This document shows, in pieces, positions 12,132-22,910 of a DNA stretch of 64,000 nt. Both the position numbers and the translations under genes were made by a program. Position 1 is the first letter of the stretch; each line of letters begins with the position of its first letter. The notes beneath the pieces were generated by a model. The model worked only from the letters and a program-made list of their open reading frames with translations. It was not told the origin of the DNA and did no database searches. The stretch comes from Allodiplogaster sudhausi (taxonomy: Eukaryota > Nematoda > Chromadorea > Rhabditida > Diplogasteridae). The DNA lies in the NCBI GenBank assembly GCA_945643635.1, contig CALZFC010000058.1:1426001-1490000 (forward strand). The letters run 5' to 3'.

Positions 12132-13024
12132 ATGCAAGAGAGTTCTTCCCCTCTGCATGCCATCATCGTCATGGGCGTGTCTGGCAGTGGAAAGAGCTCC
12201 CTCGCAGCAGCGATTGCCGAACGAATCAAATGGCGCTTCTTCGAGGGAGACCACTTCCATCCGTCTGAGAACGTTGACAAGATGAGCAGGGGTACGGTGA
12301 ACACGGAGGATATGGTAGTCATGGAAAGAGAGAGAGAGAGAGAGAGAAATAGAGATAGAGGTAGAAAGAATGAGTGATCAGGTGTAGAATGTTACAACGA
12401 GGATAATATCGAACATCTCGCAATTATTAGCTTCAGGCGTTCCCCTGACGGATGACGACCGCTGGGGATGGCTGAAGGCCATTCGAGATTGCATCAAAGA
12501 GAACGGCCGAGGTTCTATCTCTCTCTCTCTCTTTCTCTCTATCTCTCTTGACATCTCCATTCTCTCTTCCCTTCAGTGATCTTCTTGATCTCTCTCCTCC
12601 AGGCTCAGTGGTTCCTCCGCCGTGTCTATCGCGACGTGCTGCGCGACATCGAAGGTCGCTGTCTCTTCCTGCTCATCAATGTGGAGAGGTACAGTGTGGA
12701 TGCCTCTTTCCTTTGTTAGCTTCAGAAATAGTCTGACATTTCCGTTCTCTCTTTCTCCTTTCATCTCTACAATCCTCCGCCGCTTCGGTACGGTAGCTCT
12801 CGCTTTCCCTCCCTCCCTCATGCAGAAGTGAACTGGAGCATCGTCTCTCGTCCCGTGTTTCTCACTACATGCCGCCCTCTCTGCTCTCCTCCCAACTCGC
12901 CCTCCTTGAAGTGCCCGACCCCTCTGCCGAATCTGACTCCGTTGTCTTAGACGGGCGACAATCTGTGGAAGAACTTCTTGAGCAGACCCTGTCAATTCTC
13001 CAGGAACAAGGTGTCATTTGGTAA
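12132..13024 (+). CDS. Gluconokinase
   Basis: Phosphorylates D-gluconate to 6-phosphogluconate, feeding the pentose phosphate pathway in the cytosol. Four exons (12132-12291, 12437-12511, 12577-12688, 12826-13024) give 181 residues, the usual length. The P-loop GVSGSGKS is at residues 15-22, followed by the substrate region FFEGDHFHPSENVDKMSRG, then PLTDDDRWGWL (family LxDxDRxPWL), RRVYRDVLRD (family ALKxxYRDxLR) and LEHRLSSRVSHYMPPSLLSSQ (family RxxxRxxHFMxxxLLxSQ). The stretch VIFLISLLQAQWFL replaces the usual VxxCSAL before RRVYRD and is a divergent point; the exon 3 acceptor was chosen because it alone keeps frame. The ATG directly follows a ctgcag acceptor. Confidence 0.88.
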
Positions 13025-13625
13025 TACCGCAGATCACTTATATCGTTCTGATCGGAGTAGTGACCAAAGTGTCACTGACTATTGCTCTGACTATGAGCTC
13101 TGAAATGCCGCTGGCGAACCTTTACTATTCCTTATTCTGTTACTGATGTATACATTTTCCTGCATTTCGTGCGGGTGACATGTTTTGAGGAGAGGAGCCT
13201 TCAGTGTATCATTGGAACGTGGAGATTGCAGTTTACTAATTAATTTTTTCTAGCGTTCGCTCTTCCGAGTCTATCCCTGATTCTATCTCCACTCGTAATA
13301 TCAAGTACTTTTTTTCCTTTTAGAAAACAACAGTTTAATCGGTCTCATTCAACGAAAGACCTGCCCCGTTAGAACATTATCACAACTCACCGGCATCTAA
13401 TAATCTCCTAAACTAGATTTCCTTGATTGACAACGAAAATAGCCTCATAAAAGTATTGAAAAAAAAACATTCTGTAAATCATAGCACATAAATTTTTCGC
13501 TGTAGCTCAAAATCATTTTGTCGATATTATGGCAATATTAAAGATAATAAATATCACAGGCTAATTATGTTGTACTATACAAACTGCCTTCTTCTGAACA
13601 AACATAAGATGAGAAAGGCCAGTAG

Positions 13626-16600
13626 TTACTTTGTTGACGTCTCTTCAGTCTCAACCTGCGCTGTCTCCGGCTCTCCTCCATCCGCTTCTTTGGTAGCCAT
13701 CAAGTTAACCGAAATATCTGACTGCAAAAAGAACGTTTGAAAAAAGAACTTAATAGAGGCAAGGAAAGCGAGAGAATAGCAAATGAGAGATAGAGAGAGG
13801 AAAAGAGGAGACATAGAAAGCCCTCGCACCTGTTCTAGAGACATGTAATGGCTAACCCGTCTTGATGGTGTTCGAGTGACTGCTGGGCCGTGAGGATTAT
13901 CATAAAGCAACCAGTTGATCGATGAGTAGAAGGGATGTGCTCGAGCCTGAATGGCAAAGACAGAGGAAATAGAAAGTTAGGAAGAGAGAGAGTGAGAGAG
14001 AGAGCGAGAGAGAGAGATAGATAGAGAGAAGTCCTGGGACGGTACAAGAATCTGAAACCTGATCAAGCGTGGCTCTTTCCTCGGGATCGACAGCGAGAAG
14101 AAGAGGGAGGAGATGGCGGGCAGCCAGGGACAACTCGGTTTCTTCATCGAGGGGCAGCTCGCTCTGCCTGGATATACAAATAACCATTGGAAGAGATTGC
14201 TCTCTGCAACCTTCCCCAACCTGCCAATCCCGTGCGGAGCAGCGACGCAGAGAGGCCGGCCAATGAGAAGTTCGAAGAGAAGAGCACCGAGAGACCAGAC
14301 ATCCGAGGAGGGCGAGAGAAGATGCGGTTCTTCCAGGCATTCTGGCAACAGTTGTACATTATAAGCAGTTGGCAACTATTCGTGTCCATTGCTGTGTTCT
14401 GTGATAGACGAAGGGCCTTCGGGCTTACAACTCGGGTTTTGGAAATAGAGGCTAATTACAATTCCCACTCTATGTGAGGCTAATTACATGGAAAGTGAGG
14501 CTAATTTTAATTCCCACGCTAGGTGAGGCTAATTACAAAATATTTAAGTCTCAGTTAGCTTCTAATAAGTCTCAGTTAGCTTCTAAATTTAATCCGGACG
14601 CCAAGCGCCCGGTCCTAACATAGTCGCAAATCCGCCCGATATCGGATGCTTCCATCCATTGGCACCTATAGCTTCCTTGGCTCAGCCGGTTTAGTTACCC
14701 AAGTTTGAGGTATGCCTTGACGTTGGCATGCCGAGCCAACGTCATTTTTTCACTGCTCATGGCAGGATGGCCGTCGCTGCAGTTTTTTGTTGTACCGACG
14801 GTAAATGTGGTCAGAATAAAGTTTATTTGATGTTTGGAGTTAAAAAATTTAAACAGCTAATTTGCTTGGGAAGTCAGGCTAATTATACTGAAACTCGGGA
14901 TAATTACGTTGGAACTCAGGATAATTACATTGGAGCTCGGGCTAATTTAGTCCCGAAAAGCCTGAGTTGAAAGGTAATTATCATTAACGTTTTTGTAATT
15001 AGCATCTATTTCCAAAACCCGAGAAGTACAACATCCCTTACCTGTTTACAGCTTACATCTTTCCCCAGATTACATCTTCCCCCACCAACCGGGAGCTGCA
15101 TATCCTGCGAAAAGTGCCCGTGGAGCTCGTTCCGGATGCCATTTAGCATGGTAAGTCACGACAACATTGCCATCCGCACTCAGCAGCAGATTGTCAGGGT
15201 GAAGGTTTCTACAAGAAAGGGATTCTCAGCGAACAGTCTATGCTTACTTCCTTCCACTCAGGAATCAACTACCGTACCCCATGACGACTCCCTGGGCATG
15301 CAAGACGTAGAGCATGCTCACGACTTGGGCCGTCCAGTGGACGATGAGCGATTCGGGCAGAGGAGAACCGGCCGGCCAGCAACGACTGCCAGTCAAGAAG
15401 AAAGTTATTCAAGGGCCAGAGGCAGATTTTAGCATCCACAAAGAAACATCAATTTCTACTTATAAGTGAAAAGGATGAAATAGAAGGAACCGAGTAGCTT
15501 CCAAACGTCCTCGACATTCGCTCATTGCTCGAGCCAAGGGCATTGTCAGGGCTTCTGCAAGGGAAGACAACTTGGAAATGTCTAATGAGAGCAGCCAACC
15601 GTGTCTCCTCTTCGAGATCCTCAAATCCTCCGTCACTTCTCCGTCTTCTTTTCGTCCACTAATCGATCGATTCCCATCGAGAGAAGAACAGCAATAATTA
15701 GCTGGCATAGTGCCAGGAGAAAGCGTAACGGCGCCAACTCGAATGGGGGAAGGCGCCTCTTCCTCTTCACTCAGAATGATCGTCTCCACCGACGCAGGCA
15801 CCAGCAGATATCTTACATCAATTCTCTTTTCAAACTGCACGACGTTTCATATTGCGACACAGAGAAATATTGAAACTAATTGTAGATCAAAATTTAAAAA
15901 AACGGTAAGGTTTTCCAGTATATTAATTAAATATTCATTATTTGTTTCTTATCTGTAAAAACTATCATATTCCATACGAGTTCAATATATTTTGGGCTTC
16001 AAGCTTATCAATGGAAAATAAAATAATAAAAACCTTGCGGGTTCGAGTCGGTTTCCGGAGGAAGAAGGATGATCTCTGGAGTGTTCCTCTGCTGCCTCCG
16101 CTGCGTCCTCTCCCATTGCACAAACTAGAGCAGAGGCTGGTGCAGCTTCTGTCCCGTCGTTCGCATCCTGAAAAATCTAAAAGCCATAAAGTCAATAAAG
16201 GCATCCTTGCAAAAAATACGTTCTTTTAATCCTTTCTAAAACAATTTTTGTGAGTGAGAAAAAACAATCGCTTAAGAGCCTATTCCAATGATGAGCACAG
16301 GTCTGCATGGGATTGTATTCTATTTACAAGACCACGCGGACAAGAATGGAGAGCACTGGAACTGAAAGGCGACCCGTGCTCATGCTGGCCAATTCATCCA
16401 TGCACGTACTTCGAGAGCCTCGTTCTCGGCAACAGCCAGGCGATCGCAGTCCGCAGAGACGGAGAAGCGCAGATGCCGGCCTAAAGTACATTTCTATTTG
16501 ATCAACAAATCATTAACAAAAATAAAACTCTTAGAAGTAGAACAAGCCTTTGTAAGGATTGTCAATTTCCGGCGTAGGATCTTCTTCATCTAGATAGGCT

Positions 16601-19600
16601 GCCAATATCTCGCTGCGTGTCTGGTTTTCGTGTCTTCTTTCCGCATCCGAAAAGTATCGGCACTGCAATGAGATCAGGGAAATATTCTAGTTCAAGAAAA
16701 TACAACCAACTTCACAACATATATTCATTTATTCAATATGTGTTCAAATGAAAAATGTAAGGTGTTTTAAAGTTGGAAAGCTTCTGACTAAGAAGCTCCA
16801 GAGACGACCAGTCGGGATGTAATCCACGACCAGAATGATAAACGACTGTGTATTGAAGAACTTGACGAGGTGAACCTCAACATTTATGTCGTAGTTAACA
16901 ATACAAATGTGTACAGGAGAGAATAACGCAACTTCCGCCAACAAAGTAATAAAAGCAGCATACCATATGTGGAACGCAAGCCGGTAACAAGACCCGCTCT
17001 TCACGGATCTGTAACACTTCCGATAATTCATACCAAGACTTGTAACAATAAAATATTCATATCATTGATAAGTTTCCCACAATATCTGTGCAATTAAATT
17101 ATGGGGACGTTGAACCTATCATAATCCCAATATTTTTAGACAAAAAATTACCTGTGAATTATCTTCGATGTTCAATTCACGCTTTTCGAGAAGCTTCATG
17201 ATGTAAGGCCGGCCTGAACTAGCTCCGTTAGACATCCAGAGCTTCTTTGCTTACCAGAATGGCAAGTCCACAAAAGTACAGTACCTGTTTCCCGTTCCTC
17301 AACAAGGAAGACTCTTCGGTCTGCTTCAACATCTGGCAGCACACCAAGAAGGCGGTAAGCGCGCAAGCCGGAAGCAGCTGACTGGAAGGCCACCACGTCA
17401 CGATCCTGCAGTTATTGCTTTCTTCCTAACTTCTAGTTCTCTTAAAATAATAATCTCACCATCAGGCATTAATAATTCAAAAGGCTTCTCTTACAAAAAC
17501 AAAAAAATTATATATATATACGGGAAAATAGAAGATGACGATACCGTTTGTTCCATTCTCCTAGTAACATCAACGAGAGCATTGTCGTATCTTAAGTGCG
17601 TTCTGTAGATGGCCTCTGCCTTCTCCAGGAACTGAGCGGTCTTGAGACGCAGCGCATTCCGCGCTCCCAGAGAAGGCTCCGATTCCATGCCCTACCATAT
17701 TTTAACTTCTTTATTTAACTACACATATTCAAAATATTGATTGGAACCTCCAAGAGTACAGAAGCGGCATCCTTGTAGCCATGGAACGCAGTCTCATAGG
17801 CACCGTCCTCTTCAGCCACCTGATATGAATGTGTCTTTTTATGCGGCATATTCTGAATAGGTTCAAAATGAGGCACAGAAAACCTTAGCGGCTGCAAGAA
17901 GACGTCCAGCAGCCACCATAAACTCCTCATCGGAAGAGCCTGGAAAGATGAATGAAATACAAAACCAGCAGAGAATTGAAAGCTTCAGTGCTATTTAGCT
18001 ACCGTAACCCTGCAACCTTCTAGTGACAGAACAGGCAAAGAGATTACCTGCACTTTGCCTGATGCGCAGCTTGGCGAGCTTGCTCCGAAGAGACATCTTC
18101 CGAGGGTTCGGCGCACTCTGCGCTATCGAAGGAATGTTCTGCGCGCCAACATCTTCAAACTCGAAGTCGCTATTGCCGTTTCCCGCCACGACATGTTCCT
18201 GAATAAACATGATAGCAGCTGACCCTCTCTCTCTCTCTCGCTACGAGTATCTGACTACGGTATATAACCGATCAGGGATTCAAGGAGAGTGCTTGCAGAA
18301 GAGCGCTTTTATTCCGACCAGTATGAACAGAATACCACCATTTCGAAGAAGAAGTGAAATGCAAGGCAGGGACAAAGGACAAGGGAAGTGAGTGAAGGAT
18401 TTCATAGCACGCGTGCAAAAAACCAAGCTTCATTAAAATTTAGTTAATTAATTATAAAAATAAGTATAAGGAAGAGCCGTAGTATATCTTTGGATAAATG
18501 AACGAATCCGGATGACTATAGAGCTCAAAAAATGGATTAAGAATAGCATTAATCAGCTCCACACCATGCAGTGAGCAAAAAAGTGTTGATTGGCAGTGTA
18601 ATCGGCGAATAAACTTATTATTCAGCACAAGGGCTTACATTGTCAGGAGCAATCACCGGCGCCAGCACCTCCGACAAACTGGAAAAACGAGATTTTTCTT
18701 ATTAATATGAATAATTTCCTGGTAGATCTTTAACGGATATAAATGGACAAATTAAATAAACAAACAAATTTTTTTAAACAAGGTTAACGTTGTTGGTGTG
18801 TCGAGAAGGCTGTTGCCAATGGTGAGCGCAGCGGATGGCTCGACAACATCTTCAACGTTCGGTCTCTCCTCTGCCTTCTGGAAAGAGGGGAAAATGTAAA
18901 TAAAATCATTAGGTAGCATCTACAACTTACGCGGAATTGCAAAAAATCTCAAACATTATTACTTCAACAAACAGTTGAAGCAGCCGTGACTTCCTCAATA
19001 CATCTTGCTCGAGAAGAAAGGTGATGAAAGTCTCAGTTGCAGAGCGTCTCTCAGCCACCGTAGAAGCATCAGTGCTTCCTAGCCACTTGGGCTCGGGGAA
19101 CACCGGGTACGGAGTACGGAGATACAGCTGTGCAATGAGAAAATTTTCAATCACCTGACAAAGGACTCATCTATTTAAGATGTATTGCAATTTTTGATAA
19201 GAAACACATAATTAAACGAAAAAGAAATAAACAAAAGTCAGTAATCTAAGATAAATTCTATGGGATAAACAATTTGGCAAAATGACATTCTACCACACCT
19301 GCTGATGAAGCTTGCTGAGTTGTCCGTGCAACTTATGAAGCTCACGAAAGCGAGTGACCAATTCGAAGCGACGCGCATCCACTTGGAGACTCGGCTTTGG
19401 AGTCATCTGAAGAAGGAAGGAAGATTGCAAGTTCGACTTCGTGCGTCTAGAAATAAGCTGCTCACCACAATGAGAAGCTTATAGTCGACATGTTTGACTC
19501 CGAGCGTTGACGAATCCTTGGCCTGTATCATCAATTTATTTTTCATTAAATATTTTAGCAAATCGCCGAAAATTTCCAATATTAATTTAACAAAAAATAT

Positions 19601-19824
19601 TAAATTTACGGATACCGCAATGCACATTCGTGATCGCACGCGGAGAACGAAGGAAGTAACCCATGGAGAGAGTGCATCGAAGCAGCAAATATTTGAGAAA
19701 GATGAAACGAAGCAGCACCAACCTCAATAACATGTGCTCGGCCGGACCAATCAGACTTGGGCTGGTAGAGCAAGCGGCCGAGCTCACTCGTGCAGAGAGC
19801 GGCATCGGATATCAACGATGTCAT
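13626..19824 (-). CDS. RPS6KC1-like PX-MIT-pseudokinase (24 exons)
   Basis: About 825 residues; frame closes over all junctions. Domains in order: PX (about 20-143, with RFRELHKLHGQLSKLH and LYLRTPYPVFPEPKW), acidic linker, MIT (about 240-329, VAAGRLLAAAK to FLEKAEAIYR), then a split kinase-like domain. The N-lobe has YRLLGVL and the beta-3 lysine K376 in YIMKLLEK, matching human RPS6KC1 FILKGLRK. The catalytic loop reads VMGNLHPDN, so the HRD Asp is Asn640 and the Arg is Gly639. No DFG is seen (TYHAKW), APE is present at 676-679, and SSDVWSLGALLFELL follows. The family binds PI3P endosomes via PX, plus sphingosine kinase or peroxiredoxin partners. Exons include a 19-base microexon at 15978-15996 and an apparent GC donor at 16546. 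The N-terminus is uncertain: the first exon is open further, to 19860. Confidence 0.83.
13981..14030. repeat. (GA)n tract in kinase intron
   Basis: Interrupted GA run (CT on the sense strand of the minus-strand gene) in the intron between the exons 13830-13946 and 14059-14167. Confidence 0.85.
14428..14459 (+). repeat. Left terminal inverted repeat
   Basis: Starts caactcgggttttgg and ends gaggctaattac; 29 of 32 positions match the reverse complement of the right end. Confidence 0.8.
14688..14783 (+). ncRNA. Spliced-leader (SL1-type) RNA gene
   Basis: Bases 14688-14709 equal the 22-nt nematode SL1 leader except A to G at leader position 7 (ggtttaGttaccc, then aagtttgag). The leader is followed at once by a 5' splice site (gag|gtatgc). 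Downstream is a perfect 9-bp stem at 14719-14743 (gacgttggc / gccaacgtc), a U-rich Sm-like site atttttt at 14744-14750, and a 3' hairpin at 14752-14783 (actgc...gcagt with inner ggc/gcc). About 96 nt in total, which fits the roughly 100-nt, three-stem SL RNA plan. In trans-splicing this RNA donates its leader and cap to mRNA 5' ends. It lies antisense to the host kinase intron. No promoter element was verified; it could be a non-expressed copy. Confidence 0.85.
14995..15026 (-). repeat. Right terminal inverted repeat
   Basis: Reads gtaattagcatctatttcc at its inner side and ends aaaacccgagaag; reverse complement of the left end with three mismatches. Confidence 0.8.
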
Positions 19825-20196
19825 CGGCGATGAGTCAGCGACCGCAGAAGTCGCATCCACCTAGCAAAACACAACGATTATGCAACAAATAAAGAGAGCC
19901 GGCGATAGCAGGGCGACAACAAAATACTCATACGTAAACGAATCCTATTTTGGTGCGCGACCGTTGTTAAGGAACAAATACAGTATCAAAATCTTTTGTT
20001 TAGTTGGAAGTCTGTTAGGTCAGACACGTTTTCAGGTCGTTGAGATTGTACAATCGAGATCATTTTTTAAAAAAAATCCTCATCTGAATTTTTCTTCTCA
20101 CTATTCAATGCTTGCAAGTTCAGGTAATAAGAATAAGTAAGAAAAGTAAGGGAATAAGTGAATAGAAAAGAATAAGTAAGGGATGTGAGGAAGATT

Positions 20197-20263
20197 GAGA
20201 GAGAGAGAGAGCGAGAGAGAGCGAGAGATGAATACAGAGCGTGAGAGAGATGCATACAGAGAT

Positions 20264-20294
<31 letters not shown>

Positions 20295-20331
20295 TAGAGA
20301 GAGACAGTAGTGAGAGATCAACTACTACATA

Positions 20332-20374
<43 letters not shown>
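20197..20374. repeat. Opposed GA and CT tracts (inverted pair)
   Basis: An interrupted GA run at 20197-20304 is followed, after a short spacer, by a nearly pure CT run at 20332-20374. The two can pair as a long hairpin on either strand. It lies between the RPS6KC1-like gene and the 328-aa gene. Confidence 0.85.
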
Positions 20375-20376
<2 letters not shown>

Positions 20377-21054
20377 TTAAAAGTGTTTATAATTTTCCCT
20401 ACCAGGTGACCGCTGTCTGGTTAAGACATGCGTACCACGTTGATGTTGGTGCGGGGCAGCCATGGAATGAGCGCCGTGCCTTCGAAAACTTTACTTGTTA
20501 TATCATTAAAGGCTCCGAAACAAATCTTCAGTGATACACACAAACAAAAAGATAGAATAAGACTATCATGACATTGTTGAAGAAAGGAAGATTTAGCATT
20601 GCAGCTAGAAACGTCACTAGTGACAGGACCTTGTTTCTTGACATGAGATTCGTGACTAGAGGAGGCAGCTTGGTATTATTATTCAACTTACAACAGAACC
20701 AAGAACTGACTCACAGATGCAAAATAAAAATATCCTTCGATCAGAACAGGTTATGGAATGCTATAGACAATTGTTGTATACATATCAAAATTGAAAAGTT
20801 CATTTATGTACGTAAGAATACATGATAGGGCTTCTAATTATTTTGGCCTTGAGAAAAATGAAATTTTTTTTTGTTCATCAGGGAACATTACTTGTGTATT
20901 CTTAAGAAAAAAAAACAGATTTGGAACAAAGAAAAGTATGAAACAAACTGAAACACTCCATTAAAAATCCCTGAGGTGAGAATTGTTTTGTCATTAGTCA
21001 TAGATTGGAATATTCAGTTTTCCATGTAAGAGAACTAAGTCATGGATATTCTGC

Positions 21055-22910
21055 CTAGAAATGGCGATAGATTCCGTGATCTTCTTCAGTTTGTAATAGA
21101 TGGAAGAAGCTGGAATGCTGTGTGGGTCTTGGGTGAGTTTGGCTGAGATCGACAAGCGAAGGAAGATGGTGAGTGGTCTCCTTCACGTGCTCCTTCTGAC
21201 TCCTTCAAGCAAAACAATTCTAACCATTTCCATTTAACAGTTCAATTGTCAAGTGTTTATTTAGAATGTGCTACTTCTTTTTACAAAAGAAAAAAAGGTA
21301 AATACATATGCATTTTAAAGGAAAGAAAAGGTAAACGCTAACCGAGCAGACGGAGGGAGAAGAGCGTCGTTGAGGCAGTCGGCCAATGGAATCAGTCAAC
21401 TCATCAGAGGAGAGAAGACGGAGAGGAACACGAGCCAGCAAGCACTCCGAAGAATCCATCGATGCCGAGTCATCCTCGTCTTCCTGCTGGACAACAGGGT
21501 TTGTGCTCTGATACATTTAAACCTTTTCATCTCCTTGATTACCTCAGCCAATAAAAAAAAGGTTTCTTGCTCAATTGTCATGAAAAAGTCATTGATAATT
21601 ACCTGAGCAGCAGGATCGCAAACGGCTGGATTGTAGTAGAAGAAGGCGAAGGAGTACTCCATGTTCGCCAGTTCGACTGTCATGTCAACGTATCCTGAAC
21701 AACGAGTAATGAACATGGAATACTTTGACTTGATGTCTGGTGATTCTGACCCTGCGTGGGCTCAACGACGAGTTCGGTACGTGCGCCGATGGAGGCATGC
21801 TGGATCTGCTTGAGAGCAGCATCCATTCCAAAGAGAAGGGACTGCCTCGCTGGCCCATCCTCGGCCGAGCACTCCACGCAGCAGAAGCTCATCTCAACAC
21901 ACTCGAGGATTCATTCGGCAAAAACCGACCAGCCGACGAGGACAATAGTTTTTGAGCAGCATGCATATTTCTAACATATAATATTTAAATTCATTTATTG
22001 AAAAATCTCACCTGCACAAAAATTTCTACGGGTTGATGAAGAAGGTTCTGCAGCGCAAAGATGAGATCTTCACTGGGACAAGGTAAGTAGATTCCCTTAA
22101 AGGAAATCAATGTCTTTATTTTTTCTTTGATACGTTTGGCTTTCTACTACAAAAGATAATGATTATTATATAATCAGAAATAAGAAAGTACCTTAATCGA
22201 CTCGAACATGACGTCGACGTGAAGATTGATGGACTCGAGGGAAGTGCCGATGAAAGGCCGGCAGAGCTCATATAGACGGGCGAGGTAACCGCCCGGGGTG
22301 TACGGAGAGAGGTCTGCAACGGAAGAAGACTCGCTAACAACCAGCACTGCACAGCCATTAAATATTTTGATCTTTTAGACCAAGAGGATTTAAAGACAAC
22401 CAGATAATTGAGAGAGAGAGGGAGAGAGGTCATTATCTATATAAAAAACTTTTTATAATATATTTTTCTCGATAACGAAAGAGTAACCATTGATGGCACC
22501 AGTGGCAGTGGATGGCAGTCGTCGTGGATCTGCTTCCTTAACGAGCATCGTCAATTGACGCAGTCCAGTCAACGAGGAGAGAACTGTCGAGATGTTTTCC
22601 TCACTAAAGAAAGTATATAAACTTGACTTTGATAGTTCGTTGCCAAGATACTAACCCAAAGAGACGTTTCGGCCGCCGTTTCTGCGAATCTGCGAGCCAG
22701 CATTCACTTGGGTCATCACTCACCTGAATTTGCAAGGCACTTTGTTTACCTAAACTGTTTTAATATTCTATGAATAAATAATAGCAAAAACAATTGCAAT
22801 CGAAAACAAGCCTATAGGATGGTTTATTGACCGAGGAAATAGCCAACCTGCACGGTATCGTAGCCGGCAAAGTTTGAGGAGAGAGCATGCTGGATGTTGT
22901 GATTGCTCAT
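21055..22910 (-). CDS. 328-aa protein, unrecognised (9 exons)
   Basis: Exons 22848-22910, 22656-22723, 22488-22603, 22192-22313, 22012-22095, 21751-21901, 21603-21694, 21343-21507 and 21055-21180 join with consistent phase to 987 bases. The ATG follows a tttcag acceptor directly. The protein looks globular and soluble: an N-terminal SDDPSECWLADSQKRRPKR stretch, helical ISTVLSSLTGLRQLTMLVKE, then alternating hydrophobic strands (INLHVDVMFESIKGIYLP, VDMTVELANMEYSFAFFYY) and an acidic Ser-rich tail (EDEDDSASMDSSE). I considered a VPS13-type lipid-transfer fragment because of the YYNPAV motif but cannot support it. It is upstream of the RPS6KC1-like gene on the same strand, about 1.2 kb apart, so co-transcription is possible. 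The last exon is open in two frames, so the C-terminus is uncertain. Confidence 0.6.

Larger units (their letters stand above)
14428..15026. mobile_element. TA-flanked inverted-repeat element carrying an SL RNA gene
   Basis: A 599-bp insert in the intron (14342-15089) between the exons that build the APE motif of the RPS6KC1-like gene. Both ends are flanked by TA (14426-14427 and 15027-15028), like the target-site duplication of Tc1/mariner-type elements. Ends are 32-base inverted repeats with 29 matches. Inside the left end are four gaggctaatt-type units (14448, 14476, 14497, 14525), and inside the right end four 21-base units with (a/g)gg(c/a)taatt (about 14875-14949), all in the same orientation. 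Two copies of agtctcagttagcttctaa follow the left block. No transposase frame; non-autonomous. Without it the intron would be about 147 bases, like its neighbours. Confidence 0.75.

Noticed and set aside
14342..15089. CRISPR-like array from the repeated gaggctaattac units
   Set aside because: Eukaryotic intron; units are short, irregularly spaced and part of an inverted-repeat element.
16033..16060. gggttcgagtc box-B-like sequence, possible tRNA
   Set aside because: Lies inside an exon of the RPS6KC1-like gene and the arms do not pair.
20420..20462. Upstream first exon for the RPS6KC1-like gene (MAAPHQHQR frame)
   Set aside because: The ATG frame enters the next exon in the wrong phase; the phase-0 frame lacks a start. 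Left out of the model.
21055..22910. VPS13/chorein family for the 328-aa protein
   Set aside because: Based only on a YYNPAV motif; length, start and remaining sequence do not support it.
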